The notes under the pieces were generated by a model. It did not search any database. It was given only the letters and a program-made list of their open reading frames with translations, and was not told the origin of the DNA. A stretch of 64,000 nt of DNA from the NCBI GenBank assembly GCA_021397845.1, contig CM038046.1:67908021-67972020 (forward strand). Direction: 5' to 3'. Shown here one piece after another: positions 46,241-57,292 of this stretch. The translations under genes and the position numbers were made by a program. This DNA comes from Areca catechu. Taxonomy: Eukaryota; Streptophyta; Magnoliopsida; Arecales; Arecaceae. The stretch's first letter is position 1; each line of letters opens with the position of its first letter.

Positions 46241-47020
46241 TGTTGCCCAGGTGGCTTTCCCAAAAGGGGGGTGAATTAGGAATTTAAAAAATTAATCAGA
46301 TATGTGATCTTTTAAATATACTTTTATGGTAGGTGCAGTGTTTCAAATAATTAAGAGCGAAAGCAAATGCAAACAAAAAAAGCACAATGCAAACACAACA
46401 AATTTATAGTGGTTCGGAGCACTCTCGCTCCTTTGTCCACTACCCAAGATACCACTTGAGATTTCCACAATATTCATTATTGGAATACAGTCGAATGCTT
46501 GACTAAATGGATGAGTCAGCTCAGACTTCCTTCAGGTCGGTTCGCCTGTTTGATTCAAAAAATGATGCACTGGATGAGTCGGCTCGGGTTCCTACGAGTC
46601 AGCTCAGATCTTTGCATGCCAGAATCCTTCAACCATGCCAAGGATTAGAGTCGTCTCTCTTCATGCGAATCGGGATGAGTGAGTCTTCAATAAAAACTTT
46701 AACTCCTCTCCAGAATTCTTCCAGCAACTCTTCAACACTTAAAACTCTTCCCAACTCAACTAGTAACAAATTCTAAAGAAATTTAAGCTTGAAAAACACA
46801 TAGAAGTAATCCCTTTTCAAGAAAATTACATCAATCTTTCTTTAGGTTCTTCTTTACATGAAACATTTACAATGCAACACAAAACAAATAATAAGGTTAT
46901 AAGAGTTGCAATTGGGCATTAAGATTTTCCTACAAAAACTTGTAATTCACTTGAAGAGTTGTTATTAAAACAAATGCATGCTCCAATATTTTGTTATCAT
47001 CAAAATCACTCAAGGGGTCA
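46241..47020 (-). repeat. Copia (SIRE-like) LTR, internally deleted
   Basis: 780 bp, TGTTGCCCAGG...AAGGGGTCA, matching both ends of 40837-44411 but lacking the middle: the text jumps near 46497 from the part matching about 41320 to the part matching about 43895. It is followed at 47023 by a minus-strand purine tract, so in element orientation it is a 3' LTR. Confidence 0.7.
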
Positions 47021-47022
47021 AT

Positions 47023-47050
47023 AATCTCCCCTTTTTGATGATGACAAAAT
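47023..47050 (-). other. SIRE-like polypurine tract and upstream motif
   Basis: On the minus strand GTCATCATCAAAAAGGGGAG, followed by ATT, directly precedes the LTR. This text is a hallmark before the 3' LTR of SIRE-type copia elements. Confidence 0.7.
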
Positions 47051-47355
47051 ATCGTGATTGCAAAAGCTTTATAATTACATGCATAAATGTATTTGGATGT
47101 AAATATTAACATGTATGATCTATATATTAAGAATGTATTTGAAAACAATGTAATAGAGCTTCCATATAGACAATGTTTTAGAGCTTGTGAGATAAGATCA
47201 ATATGTATCATAAGAAACAGTTATCAAGGGCCATTTTTGCCAGAAATGTATTAGAATTTTAGGTTGGCAAAAGGTATCAAATCTAGAGATATCAACAAAT
47301 GCTTGTAGCAAGATTTAATCAGAGCAAATTTGAACATATTTGAGAGTAATAAATT
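47051..47355 (-). other. Internal remnant of the SIRE-like copia element
   Basis: About 300 bp of AT-rich, non-coding sequence upstream (in element sense) of the polypurine tract, cut off by the insertion of Tat element 2 at 47361. Confidence 0.5.
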
Positions 47356-47360
47356 CAAGC

Positions 47361-48283
47361 TGTTACGGCGTCAACTCCTGGACCAGGGACCGGGGTGGCT
47401 GAGTGTGCTAGAGCACTCCTCTCTCGGAAGAACCTGCAACAAAGTCCCCAAGAGCACTAGTGGTGTTCCGGTGGGGGACCCTCTGATGCCTAAGTTAGTA
47501 GGAGGTTGAAGGCAATAGAATGGAGGAATCAAAGGATGAACAGCATATGGAGAGGGAAGAGTTCTTCTACCTTCGAACGGGATCCCCCTGGTACCTTATA
47601 CAGGCACGGAACAATCCAAAATTTGTTAGGGGAGAGGCTGAGAAAGACCGATCTGCCCCTAGGAGAATCTGGAGAGTAGCCACGTGGCGCGCAGATATAG
47701 TGGCATCGTCGAAGTAGTAGAGCAGGGCTGTTGGGAATAGCAGGATCCTGTAGTAACTGAAAGGTGCTTCTAGAATTCCCTGGATGCCAAGGCTCGCCTA
47801 TCGGACGTCGACCGTGGTAAAGCTGGTCGGCTGGACTAGAGGCTAACCCTCCGAAGTAGAGCGACAGGCCGAATCCCAGCAAGAGTGGGTCATTCGGACT
47901 GCTAAAGAAGAATGACGGGCCGGACCCCAGCAAGAGAGGGTCGTTCGGACCTCAGTCTAGTGTGTCGGACCGCTGAAAGAGAACGGCGGGCTGGACCCCA
48001 GTAGGAGAGGGTCGTTCAGACCTCAGCTCCAGTGGATCAGACCGTTGAAGGAGAACGACGTGCCGGACCCCAGTGGGAGAGGGTCGTTCGGACCTTTGCT
48101 CCACTGGGTCAAACCGCTGTAGGAGAATGACGGGCCAGACCCTAGTGGGAGAGGGTCGTTCGGACCTCAGCTCCAGTGGGTCGGACTGCTGAAGGAGGGC
48201 CAATCAGAGCTCTGAAGGGGTGGCCCAGTCGGACCATATGAATGGGCCAGTTTCGCTTGAGGGTGAGCCGTCAGGGTACAACA
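47361..48283 (-). repeat. 3' LTR of Tat element 2
   Basis: 923 bp. In element orientation it begins TGTTGTACCC at 48283 and ends CCGTAACA at 47361. Tat element 1 LTRs also begin TGTTGTA but are otherwise clearly different. A minus-strand TATA-like TGTATAAGGTACC lies at about 47589-47601. It contains the 72-bp array described separately. The partner LTR lies beyond the window, so the ends rest on TG...CA, the adjacent purine tract and the break in sequence. Confidence 0.8.
47870..48195. repeat. 72-bp tandem array inside the LTR of Tat element 2
   Basis: Units around GTCGGACCGCTGAAGGAGAA, ending CTCAGCTCCAGTG, start at 47963, 48035, 48107 and 48179, exactly 72 bp apart. Shorter, older units lie to the left. 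As 72 is a multiple of three a repetitive frame results (RSDPLELRSERPSPTGV), which should not be taken as a protein. Confidence 0.88.
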
Positions 48284-48303
48284 CTGTCCCCCTTTCCCTT
48301 GTG
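48284..48303 (-). other. Polypurine tract of Tat element 2
   Basis: Minus-strand ACAAGGGAAAGGGGGACAG directly precedes the LTR start at 48283. Confidence 0.8.
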
Positions 48304-48720
48304 CTTCGAGCAAGCCAGTAGGCTCGAATGGCGAGGGCATTAAATAGAAGTAAATGCATCAGTCCTTCAGATGATGGCAAATCCAATTCAGCGTGCTACG
48401 ACCGGCTGCCTTCTACTCCGATTTTTGCTCCGGGATAGGTGTCAGTGTTTGATTGGCGAAGATAGGGGGAGCAGTCATTGCTACTACAGTGCCTGGTAGC
48501 TGCCCGTTTGGATTCTCGATGCGACGTGGGGCACGTGGCTCCATCAGAGCGGTTAGGACACTTCCCGGAGTGGTACATCCACCGTTGCCTTGACTATCCA
48601 TGGGTCGCGGTCAGATGTGATCCGGTGCATCCCCTCGGATTCTCATCCAACTCAAAAACTGAGGCACCGGCCATTGGATCTCGGCACGTGGGGGGATGCG
48701 TTGGGAAGCTGCCCCTCGAT
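48304..48720. other. Spacer between 3' LTR and opposite-ORF promoter of Tat element 2
   Basis: No gene is supported. Overlapping short frames on both strands have no recognisable content. It corresponds to 22072-22498 in Tat element 1. Confidence 0.4.
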
Positions 48721-48723
48721 GCC

Positions 48724-48733
48724 TATAAAAGGT
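48724..48733 (+). promoter_or_regulatory. TATA box of the opposite ORF, Tat element 2
   Basis: CTATAAAAGG, about 160 bp before the Met at 48881 and outside the LTR. The same motif is found at the same place in Tat element 1 (minus strand, 22061-22071). Confidence 0.75.
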
Positions 48734-48995
48734 GGGACGCAGCGTCCAGAAGGAACTTGTTGCCGTGCTTGTGCTCGAAAAGAAGGCAGTCTCCTCCCTT
48801 CTTGCGTTGCTTTAGCCTCTCATAGAGAACCAGGGGCCAGGTTAGTCCCGTCTTCCCCCCTTTCTGCAACCCATTTTAAAATGGCCTCTAGGAGTCGGTG
48901 TTCAGCTCGAGGGAGTAGGGAACACAGTCCTTTCGATATTCCTTCAGCCATGACCCGGGAAAGGGTCGAAAACTTGAGGATCGTATATAACATTC

Positions 48996-50545
48996 TGGTT
49001 GAGGCACCAGGATCAGACACAGATTACTGGGCCCTATTTGGATTACCTGGCCATGTGTCAAATTTTGTAATCAAGTAGAATTGAGTCCTGTAATAAGTTG
49101 AGGTTAGTTGATTTGTCTCAACCCTCAACCTAGTCATTATTTTGAGTCCTGTATATCAGTTATGAGTCCAATATGAGCTCAAATTTTGTACAAGAGAGGA
49201 GGTTACCATATTTTGGAGTTCCACCAGACCACATCCAGGAGTTAGAGGCCACTACATCAGCCCATTGGATTTTGTGTGATAACCCAGGATCCAAGATGCT
49301 TCCGGAAACCCTGATTCCTTCCAGATGCCCAGATTCCCTTCCAGATGCCAGAGCATATTCTCATAACAGGGCACCCATGATTCCAAAGGTCCACCAGCAT
49401 CCAAGCCCATAGAAATCGAGCCCAGGTGCCAAGCCCAAGCCCTTAAGAAGCAAGATTCTAGGGAATATTCCTGCTACCAGGCTAACAAGCCACCCTGGCT
49501 TCCAAAGGCCCAAACCCATGCTCCCAAGCCCCTTTGGGCTGGCCCCTTGCTGCTCCTAGAGGCCCAACACGCCCAACTAGGCATCCTTGAAGTGTTGACC
49601 AAGTCCAAGACGTGTCCTTGAGTGGAATAGTCAAAGCAAGAAGGAAAAAGGAGAAGACTAGGTCAATTCCTAACCTAATGGGGATTTCTTTTTCTAACCT
49701 AGCTAGGAAAGGACTTGTTTCCATTTGGAAAGAGGACTTGTAACTCAAGTGTAACAATGGTTAGTGAGGGCTTGGGAACTTTATAAATACCCCACCCCTC
49801 CCCCTCTAGTAAGCATCTCTTTCTTATGAATACAATTTGCTGAAATTTGAGTTATTGCCTTGTGTTGGTGTTTTGTTTTGGTTATTTGGTTTGTGTTTTT
49901 GTGCTTGGACGAATTCCTTGCTGCCCTAGCTTCCTTCCACACCCTAACTCACTGCCATCCAAGCCTTTACACGTCCAAGAAGAAGTGCCCTAGGCCACCA
50001 AGCAAGGAGATCTTTAACAAGCTTCGAACAGCCATCTTCTAACCCTAATCCTGATTCCTTTCAATCCATAGTTCCTTTTCTTATTTTTTAATTGCTGTTT
50101 TGATTAACCCAGATTCTTGTAGGTTCCCTGAGGTGCTTCCCCTCCCCTGAGGAGGCCTTCTTTGCTGCCCGGACTACCCAGATCAGTCTTCAGATTTGAG
50201 GGAAACAAGGCTTCTTCTTCTAGGCTCCGATCAGAGTGTGAGTGATCTCTTCTGTTAATGAATTTTAATCTCTGACTGGTAAAAAAACCTTTCCTTCTCT
50301 TATTATCTGATTTAATGAAGAAAAGCTATCGTAAACCGGGAGTTTCTCAACTCTCAGATCCTGGTTATTTTATTAGTTTGTATGAGTTCACCTGCGACCC
50401 GATGATTCTTTGTAATGCTAGACTTTCCGCTAGTCCTTGCTTTATTCTAAGAATCTAGCCTGCAAATAAAATTATAAAAATCACAAAAAAAATTATTTTA
50501 CTATTTTCCATGCATTTTTAGCAGTCTTAGAGTTGTCTCACATCA
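48996..50545 (+). repeat. 5' LTR of chromodomain element copy 2
   Basis: 1550 bp matching 53665-55224. Starts TGGTTGAGGCACC, ends CACATCA. TATA box TTTATAAATACC at about 49780-49791. ORFs inside are shadows. Confidence 0.92.
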
Positions 50546-50548
50546 GTT

Positions 50549-50561
50549 TGGTATCAGAGCG
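50549..50561 (+). other. Primer binding site, initiator Met tRNA type
   Basis: TTGGTATCAGAGC three bases after the LTR end, the standard plant initiator-Met PBS. Confidence 0.88.
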
Positions 50562-51680
50562 GGTTTAGGATAGTTTTTATCTACATTGCATTCACAAACC
50601 CTAATTTCAGCATTCTGGCCACTGCATTAGGTATCAGTTATGCATCTATTTTTGACCATCTAACAATTTTATTTTTATTTGAGATTTGCATGAATTGTTC
50701 TCTGTTGAGTCCACTATTTAATCAAGATTTTTAATTAATTTAATAGAAAACCTAAATCATTAAAATTTGGCATAGTAGAAACCCTAACAAAATCCTGATA
50801 ATTTCTGTAGCAGTCCAAAAAAATCCTAGGTTTTCATTATCATATGATTTTTTTTGCGCATGAAATTTGGTAGGTTTCATCAACACCGTCCATCCTCTAT
50901 TTCAGATTTTTTTTGATGCATCAGGATCTGTGTCAAATTCTGCATCATTTGAACCCTAATTTTTCTGATTTCTGCTACATTCTTCATACTTAACTCAACC
51001 TAACCAAATCAACTTCCAAACCCTCCAATCCCAAGCCAAACCTTGTTTGCTAACCCTAGTAAAATTAAACTTAACTTGACATCTCATAAATTAATTAAAA
51101 ATTATTTTATTTTCTGATTGTTTTAGATTGCATCAGGACCATTGATTGTTCATCATCTATTAATCTAATCTTAAGGGCAATCTGTATAACATCAGGGTAG
51201 GAGGACATAACCTGTCCTGGGCCCAAAATAACCACCCAGCATTTTCACCCAAGCCTTAATTAAAATTTATTAGACCTAATTTGCATTAGTGGGCTAGGAG
51301 ACATCAACAAGTCGATTTCGAGCTGTGTGGGCCAACTAGTGCATTTAACCTTTTAGCTATTACTGAAAGCTGGTGTCTAAGGCTAGAGGTCCAGAGTCAA
51401 ATGACCTAGTGGTGCTATGGTTTTTAATTTGGTCCCTGCAAAAGCAGGGGGGGCCTCCCATACTCCCACCCCTACCTGGCTAGTGGAAGGACTAGCTATT
51501 GGGTTAGGTCTAAGTTGAGCTGACCCACCCAGTTTCTAATTATAAGTCTAGGAAACCCTAGATTGTATTAGCCTTTTCTTTTTCTTTTGCATGCTTGGTT
51601 ACATCATTTCATTTTGATTGTTTGATTTGTTGCATGACCATTAGATTAGAAACCCAATATCAAAAGTCCAAACATCAACC
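50562..51680 (+). other. 5' untranslated leader of chromodomain element copy 2
   Basis: About 1.1 kb, AT-rich in its first half, with no coding frame of note. It corresponds to 5406-6270 of copy 1 and is longer. Confidence 0.6.
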
Positions 51681-51689
51681 CAGCTCAAC

Positions 51690-52961
51690 CATGAATCCCA
51701 CTTTGGAGGCCATCCTAGCACAGCTTACCCAAATGAACCAAGCCAATACTCAAACCCAAGCCTAGCTTGCCCAGTTAACTACACAATTGAACCAAGCCAA
51801 TGTCCAATCTCAAAATCAGTTAGCCCAGATAGACCATAGGTTTGACCAATCCGATTCTAAGCTTGATCAAATGAACCAAAGATTCAACCAAGTAGGAACC
51901 CTAGGCAAGACCCATAGAGCTGAACCCCAGGAACCCATATTCCTTAGATATGAACCCAGTAGTAACCCACTATTCCTCAATCAACCTGAACCCTATAGGA
52001 TTGACACCCCTAGATTAGAACCCATAACCTTTAAACCCATAACCTTTGAACCCATAACCCTTAGTTTACCTAACCCTGTTACGCCAGACCCTAGTCAATT
52101 TTTCATTAGCCAAACCCCTCTTACCACCCCATTGGTTCACCAAGATGACTTAGAAGAAGAAATGTATGAGGCTGATCCAAGTTTGATAGAGGAGTATGAG
52201 AATAATGAGTCCATTGAAGATTTAGAAGAAGAGATACCTATAGGTGACCAAGAGTTGGAGTCAACCCAGAATTAGTTGACCCAGTAAAAACCCAATTAGA
52301 AGTCGACCTAGTGTTAGTTGATCCAGTAGAAACCCAGGTAGAAGCCACCCTAGAGTTAGCTTACTTTAATGACACCGAACCTATAATGGAAGAACCTTTA
52401 AAAGAAGAAGACCATGAGGAATCCAATCCCACTATTAGAGCTTTATCTAAGGAGCCACTAGAAGAAAGCCTAATTAAAGAGCCCAGTCCTTTGATTTATG
52501 AACCATAAGAGTTTATTAGGGACTTAAACTCTTTAGATCAATGCCCTCTGGATGAAGTCACCTCTTTGACTCCAATTGATCTCTTTCCTGAAATCAACAA
52601 CCCTTTCTTCCATTATGTAGACCCTTTAGATATGCCTCAAACCCATAAGATAAATCTCATTTGTCTAGGACTCATCCCTGAAATCCCTTCTAAAATTCTA
52701 CTCTTTCTAATTAACCCTGAACCATCTCCTTATTTCTCATCCTGCCAGACCAATCCTAAATCGACCTCTTATTTTCTACCATTTCAGGAAACTTCTTCTG
52801 TTTTCTTTACTATTATGTTGCATTTCGTAGAGGTTTGCATACTGCATTCATTCATCGAGTCAGTCATGTTTGCTTCCTACTTCTGGAAGACCCTCTGGCA
52901 TCTACAAAGAGTTCATGTCATATTTTCATGTGCATGTCATGATAGGATCAAACCTAAATAG
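51690..52961 (+). pseudogene. Coiled-coil/acidic ORF of chromodomain element copy 2
   Basis: Begins MNPTLEAILAQLTQMNQANT at about 51690 and reaches a TAG at 51763, then a Gln/Asn-rich coiled-coil-like frame (51787-52275: HRFDQSDSKLDQMNQRFNQV). Pro-rich YEP-like blocks and an acidic stretch (EEEMYEADPSLIEEYE) follow. After two stops the C-terminal block (52566-52961) reads DLFPEINNPFFHYVDP, NLICLGLIPEIPS, TSYFLPF and VMFASYF. Each part has its counterpart in 5405-3718 of copy 1, so the protein is a family trait. No zinc knuckle or enzyme motif is seen. Confidence 0.65.
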
Positions 52962-52979
52962 TCTATAATCTATTGGGTT

Positions 52980-53664
52980 TTGTCCCTTAAAGTCCAATAA
53001 AACATCCTTTGATAGAGATGTCTAGTCGAGTCTATTTGGTATTAGTTGAGTCCAATAAAGGCACAACCTGAATTACATGTCTGCACCTACACTACCCTCT
53101 GTACAGTATATGCATATAGAAATTAGTCAAAGCTAAACATAACTAATGAACTAACTAACAACTTGACTAATTTCCAAAATAGAGATAAAAAATTTTATAG
53201 AGGATTTTGTAATTGTAAAGAATTTTCTGCTCGCGAAGCTGGCCCATCTAAGATAATGAATATCGATGGACCCAATGCCTATGTGCATGAGATACTTCCT
53301 GATTTAGGTATTAGCTCCACCTTCATCATCTTAGGTCTTATAGAGTATAGGGGCCAGCAGCGATACCTAGCGAGGACCTTAAGCCTATCCCTCCCTTTGA
53401 GAGAGAACCCACCCTAGAGTGTCCACCAACAAATTGGCCAAATAGTGAGGAAAAGATCGAGAGAATCCTGGACGATCAAGCCATATGTACCCAGAATCAT
53501 GGCTATCAGAGGTATTTGGTCCGGTGGCAAGGTCGGCCAGAATCTGAGGACTCGTGGATCACCCGTGAGGATCTGCGGCGCCTCAACCCAGACTTACTCG
53601 AGCACTATGAGAGCCAAGTTATCCCATACTCGACGGGATCGAGTTCCTCCCACCCCGGGAGAAT
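52980..53664 (+). pseudogene. pol: Integrase tail plus chromodomain of chromodomain element copy 2
   Basis: A decayed integrase tail lies at 53230-53350 (NAYVHEILPDLGISSTFIIL). The chromodomain is at 53510-53640 (YLVRWQGRPESEDSWIT in part across frames, then EDLRRLNPDLLEHYES). It is followed by GSSSSHPGRI-like residues and the purine-rich CCCGGGAGAAT before the 3' LTR. This agrees in order and spacing with 3500-2960 of copy 1. Confidence 0.85.
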
Positions 53665-55224
53665 TTATGGAGGCACCAGGATCAGACACAGATTACTAGA
53701 CCCTATTTGGTTTACCTAGCCGTGTATCAAATTTTGTAATCAACTAGAATTGAGTCGTGTAATAAGTTGAGCTTAGTTGATTTGTCTCATCCCTCAACCT
53801 ATACATTATTTTGAGTCTTGTATATCAGTTATGAGTCCAATATGAGCTCAATTTTTGTACAAGAGAGGAGGTTATCATATTTTAGAGTTCAACCAGGCCA
53901 CATCTAGGAGTCAGAGGCCACTACATCAGTCCATTGGATTTTGTGTGACAACCCAGGATCCAAGATGCTTCCGAAAATCCTGATTCCTTCCAGATGCCCT
54001 CCAAATACCCAGATTCCCTTCCAGATGCAAGAGCATATTCTCAGAACAGGGCACCCATGATTTCGGAGGTCCACCTGCATCCAAGCCCAAAGAAATCAAG
54101 CCCAGGTGCCAAGCCCAAGCCCTTAAGAAGCAAGATTCCAGGGAATATTCTTGCTACCAAGCTAATAGGCCACCCTAGCTTCCAAAGTTCCAAACCCATG
54201 CACCCAAGCCCCTTTGGGCCAGCCCCTTACTGCTCCTAGAGATCCAACATGCCCCCCTAGGCATCCTTGAAGTGTTGACCAAGTCCAAGAGGTGTCCTTG
54301 AGTGGAATAGTCAAAGCATGAAGGAAAAAGGAGAAGACTAGGTCAATTCCTAACCTAATGGGGATTTGTTTTTCTAACCTAGCTAGGAAAGGACTTGTAT
54401 TCCATTTGGAAAGAGGACTTGTAACTCAAGTGTAACCAAGGATAGTAAGGGTTTGGGAACTCTATAAATACACCACCCCTCCCCCTCTTGTAAGCATCTC
54501 TTTCTTATGAATACAATTCGTTGAAATTTGAGTTATTGCCTTATGTTGGTGTTTTGTTTTGGTTCATTGGTTTTTGTTTTTGTGCTTCAATGAATTCCTT
54601 GCTGCCCTAGCTTCCTTCCACACCCTAACTCACTACCATCCAAGCCTTCACATGTCCAAGAAGAAGTGCCCTAGGCTGCCAAGCAAGGAAATCGTCACAA
54701 GCTTCGAATAGCCATCTTCTAACCCTTATCCTTATTCCTTTCAATCCATAGTTCTTTTTCTTATTTTTTAATTACTGTTTTGATTAACCCACACACTTGT
54801 AGGATCCCTGAGGTTCTTCCCCTCCCCTAAGGAGGCCTTCTTTGCTGCCCAGACCGCCCAGATCAGCCATCAGATTTGATAGAAACGAGGTTTCTTCTTC
54901 CAGGCTCCGATCAGAGCATGAGTGATCTCTTCAGCTACTAAATTTTAATCTCTGACCGATAAGAAACCTTCCCTTCTCTTATTATCTGATTTAATGAAGA
55001 AAAGCTATCCTAAACTGGGATTTTCTTAACTCTCGGGTCCTGGTTATTTCATTAGTTTGCATGAGTTCGCCTGTGATCCGATGATTCTTGGAACTGCTAG
55101 ACTTTCCGTTAGTTCTTGCTTTATTTTGAGAATCTAGCCTGTAAATAAAATTCTAAAAATCACAAAAAAAATTATTTTACTATTTTCCATGCATGTTTAG
55201 CAGTCCTAGAGTTGTCCCGCATCA
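53665..55224 (+). repeat. 3' LTR of chromodomain element copy 2
   Basis: 1560 bp matching 48996-50545. The terminal TG has changed (TTATGGAGGCACC); the end is CGCATCA. TATA box CTCTATAAATACA at about 54459-54471. Confidence 0.9.
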
Positions 55225-55805
55225 CACTCCTTCCACTTTGCACCTGACCGTCCCTAGCCATCAGAGTAGAGTGAACGGTCCTTTGAACTTAGGAGCTCTC
55301 CCCATGTACGAAGACCACCTGAAAGCTGGTCTTCGTTTCCCAATCCATAGCTTCTTTGTTTAGATTTTCAATACCTAGAGAGTCACCCCCGCCCAACTGA
55401 CCCCGAATAGTATTTGGGTTCTCTGCTGCTTTGTGGTTCTATGTCAGGAGGCCGACATCGAGCTGAGGGTGTCTTTATTTTCCAGTTTTTTCTTGTTGAA
55501 ACAGGACTTCCGAAGTTAGGAGTGGTGGATGTTCAGTCCATGCCCTGGCCGGAAGGTTCTAGGGGGGCTTCCATCTGTAATTCATGGATGGAAGTCCTGA
55601 TACTTCTTTGTAGATAGCCTGGAGCCGTGGGACTTTGAGGCAGCCTTGAGGGAGCCGAGGCTGAATGCTCTGAATGGAAGGAAAGTCTCGAGGGCTGGCG
55701 AGCCTGACTTCCAAAAATTGGATGATGAAGATCCAAAGTTTGTCGGCTTTATGCTTTATGAGGGGAGTCTTCACCTGGCCGGACTCAGCCGGCACTCGAT
55801 GCTAG

Positions 55806-55900
55806 GTAGGACGAGAGTCGTAGAGAGAGAGATCGGCTTTTTTTTTTTATCCTCTATTGGCTTGGCGATCGCAGCTCACTCTAACTTTATTTGTTGACAG
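55806..55900 (+). other. Predicted intron 1 of the Tat element 2 opposite ORF
   Basis: Donor GCTAG|GTAGGA and acceptor TTTGTTGACAG|GAGGG; 95 bp, with a T run before the acceptor. The exon after it begins GAGGG in both Tat elements. Confidence 0.7.
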
Positions 55901-56439
55901 GAGGGAAGATGAAGCCAGATCGGAAAGTCCTTTCGGCATGGTCTGCACAGCGGAGGGCAGTTCAGATTACGAAGTTGACCCCACAGGAGTCGAAGAAGCG
56001 GGCGACAGAACTGGCACCCAAGAGGTCAAAAAAATGACGGACGACAGAGCCATCCACCACGGTGGTATTGGTCAAGTCAGGGGATGACATGCCTCTGACC
56101 GAATGCCGAAAGATGATTGCATCCGAGCGATCCTTTTCAGTTGGGCAACCGATCGCCTCGATCGAAGAGAGGCTTCCGATGCCGATCGGGGCGGACGTGG
56201 CTCCTTCGTCCTTGCCATTGGAGCCGACTGTGGTGACCTCCTCGGCCACTAGAGGAATCCCTATAAGAGAGGGGCCATCGACCATTGATGAGAGGGCCGG
56301 CGATGCCAATGAGGAGGAGGAGCGTCGAAAGTGGCGCAATGCCGAAGAGGCAAAGGAGCTGCTTCAAAGGGCCGCTCCTGACAAAGACGGGCGGTCAGTG
56401 AACGAGGCTGCCAGTAGTTCCCTCCATCACCTTCTGGGG

Positions 56440-56512
56440 GTAAGTATCACTTTTACTTCTTCATTCTGACTTCATGAGTGGCAATTTCCTAACTGCACGT
56501 GTTTGTTAGCAG
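56440..56512 (+). other. Predicted intron 2 of the Tat element 2 opposite ORF
   Basis: Donor GGGG|GTAAGTATC (near consensus) and acceptor TTTGTTAGCAG|CTGAT; 73 bp. Splicing joins the frame ending SSLHHLLG to LIRDNLVMDEG. Confidence 0.8.
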
Positions 56513-57292
56513 CTGATCAGAGATAACTTGGTGATGGATGAGGGCTTGGGCGAGCTGCTCTATCTGAAGGAACAGTTGACCCAAAGGGCCGAAGTGGAAA
56601 AGCTGACGAGGGACACAGCCTGGAAGGCACTGACGGCCTCCAGGGAAGTGGTGCTCGGCTTGAGGGCCGCAGCGGTAGAGCTGTCCACCTTGCTGGCCAA
56701 GTTGGAGGCCCAGAAGAAGGAGTTCGAAGACTTGCTGGCCCAGAAGGCGGAATGGGAGGCATGTCTAAAAATTAAGAGAAAAAAGATCAAGACCCTGACC
56801 CGTCGGCTTGCCATCGAGGAGGGGCATCTTGCCGAGTGTGATGTCCGCGCACAGGGCGATCGAGTGTTGGCAGAAAGATACAAGGGCTTGTTGAAGATGG
56901 CCCAAGATCTACTGAAGATGGCCAGCGAGAAAGTCGTCGCAGAATATAAGGCCTACAAGGACTTTACCGAGGAGATGAATGAAGCCGAGACGGTCGACTT
57001 TGACTACGGATACGACGAGTGCCTACGAAAGGTCAGTGCAACCTTCCCTGAACTCGATCTATCATTCCTTCAACCGTCGAAGCCAGCGGAAGCGGAGGGC
57101 CAGGAGGCAGTAGATCCGAGTACCCGAGTGGTCGATGCCCCAATGGAGGTCATCATAGAAGTGGCCAGAACGGATGCCCCAATTGGAGCCGAGGCAGAAG
57201 CAGCCGAAGGGGCTAAGGAGGCCGAAGTGGTCGTTATCGCTAAGGGGGCCAAAGTGGCCATAGATGTTGTAGCTTCCGAGGGTCAGACCTAG

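Larger units (their letters stand above)
48996..55224 (+). mobile_element. Complete chromodomain Ty3/gypsy element, reduced and probably non-autonomous (copy 2)
   Basis: LTRs at 48996-50545 and 53665-55224 flank a 3.1-kb interior. Flanks CATTC (48991-48995) and CACTC (55225-55229) are a target duplication with one change; removing the element joins the two halves of the Tat opposite ORF in a way that matches Tat element 1. Order: 5' LTR, initiator-Met PBS (50549-50561), coiled-coil ORF, acidic ORF, conserved C-terminal block, integrase tail, chromodomain, purine tract, 3' LTR. Protease, RT, RNase H and integrase core are absent, exactly as in the element at 1505-7741. Confidence 0.92.
48881..57292 (+). 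pseudogene. Opposite-strand ORF of Tat element 2: Transposase_28-type domain plus coiled coil, spliced and split by an insertion
   Basis: Plus-strand gene facing pol. It starts at Met 48881 (MASRSRCSARGSREHS, then SAMTRERVENLRIVYN) and is cut at 48995 by the chromodomain element. It resumes at 55230 with decayed Transposase_28-like text (NLGALPMYEDHLKAGLRFP, PRIVFGF). After intron 55806-55900 comes a Lys/Arg-rich linker with a stop (near 56034), then frame 56062-56469. After intron 56440-56512 a 250-residue open exon (to 57292) holds a long coiled coil (LVMDEGLGELLYLKEQLTQR, KLEAQKKEFEDLLAQKAEWE) and an Ala/Glu-rich tail ending EGQT. Function unknown. Without the insertion it would be close to open. 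Confidence 0.8.

Noticed and set aside
47952..48203. Open frame of 83 residues with 24-residue repeats on the minus strand
   Set aside because: It lies inside the LTR of Tat element 2 and comes from the 72-bp tandem array, which leaves a frame open because 72 is divisible by three.
48478..49078. Two overlapping plus-strand frames before the Tat opposite ORF as separate genes
   Set aside because: They run across the TATA box and leader, and the longer one enters the chromodomain LTR. Only the part from Met 48881 has a counterpart in Tat element 1.
56137..56883. Several Pro/Ser/Ala-rich minus-strand frames
   Set aside because: Shadows of the plus-strand coiled-coil exon and linker of the Tat opposite ORF.
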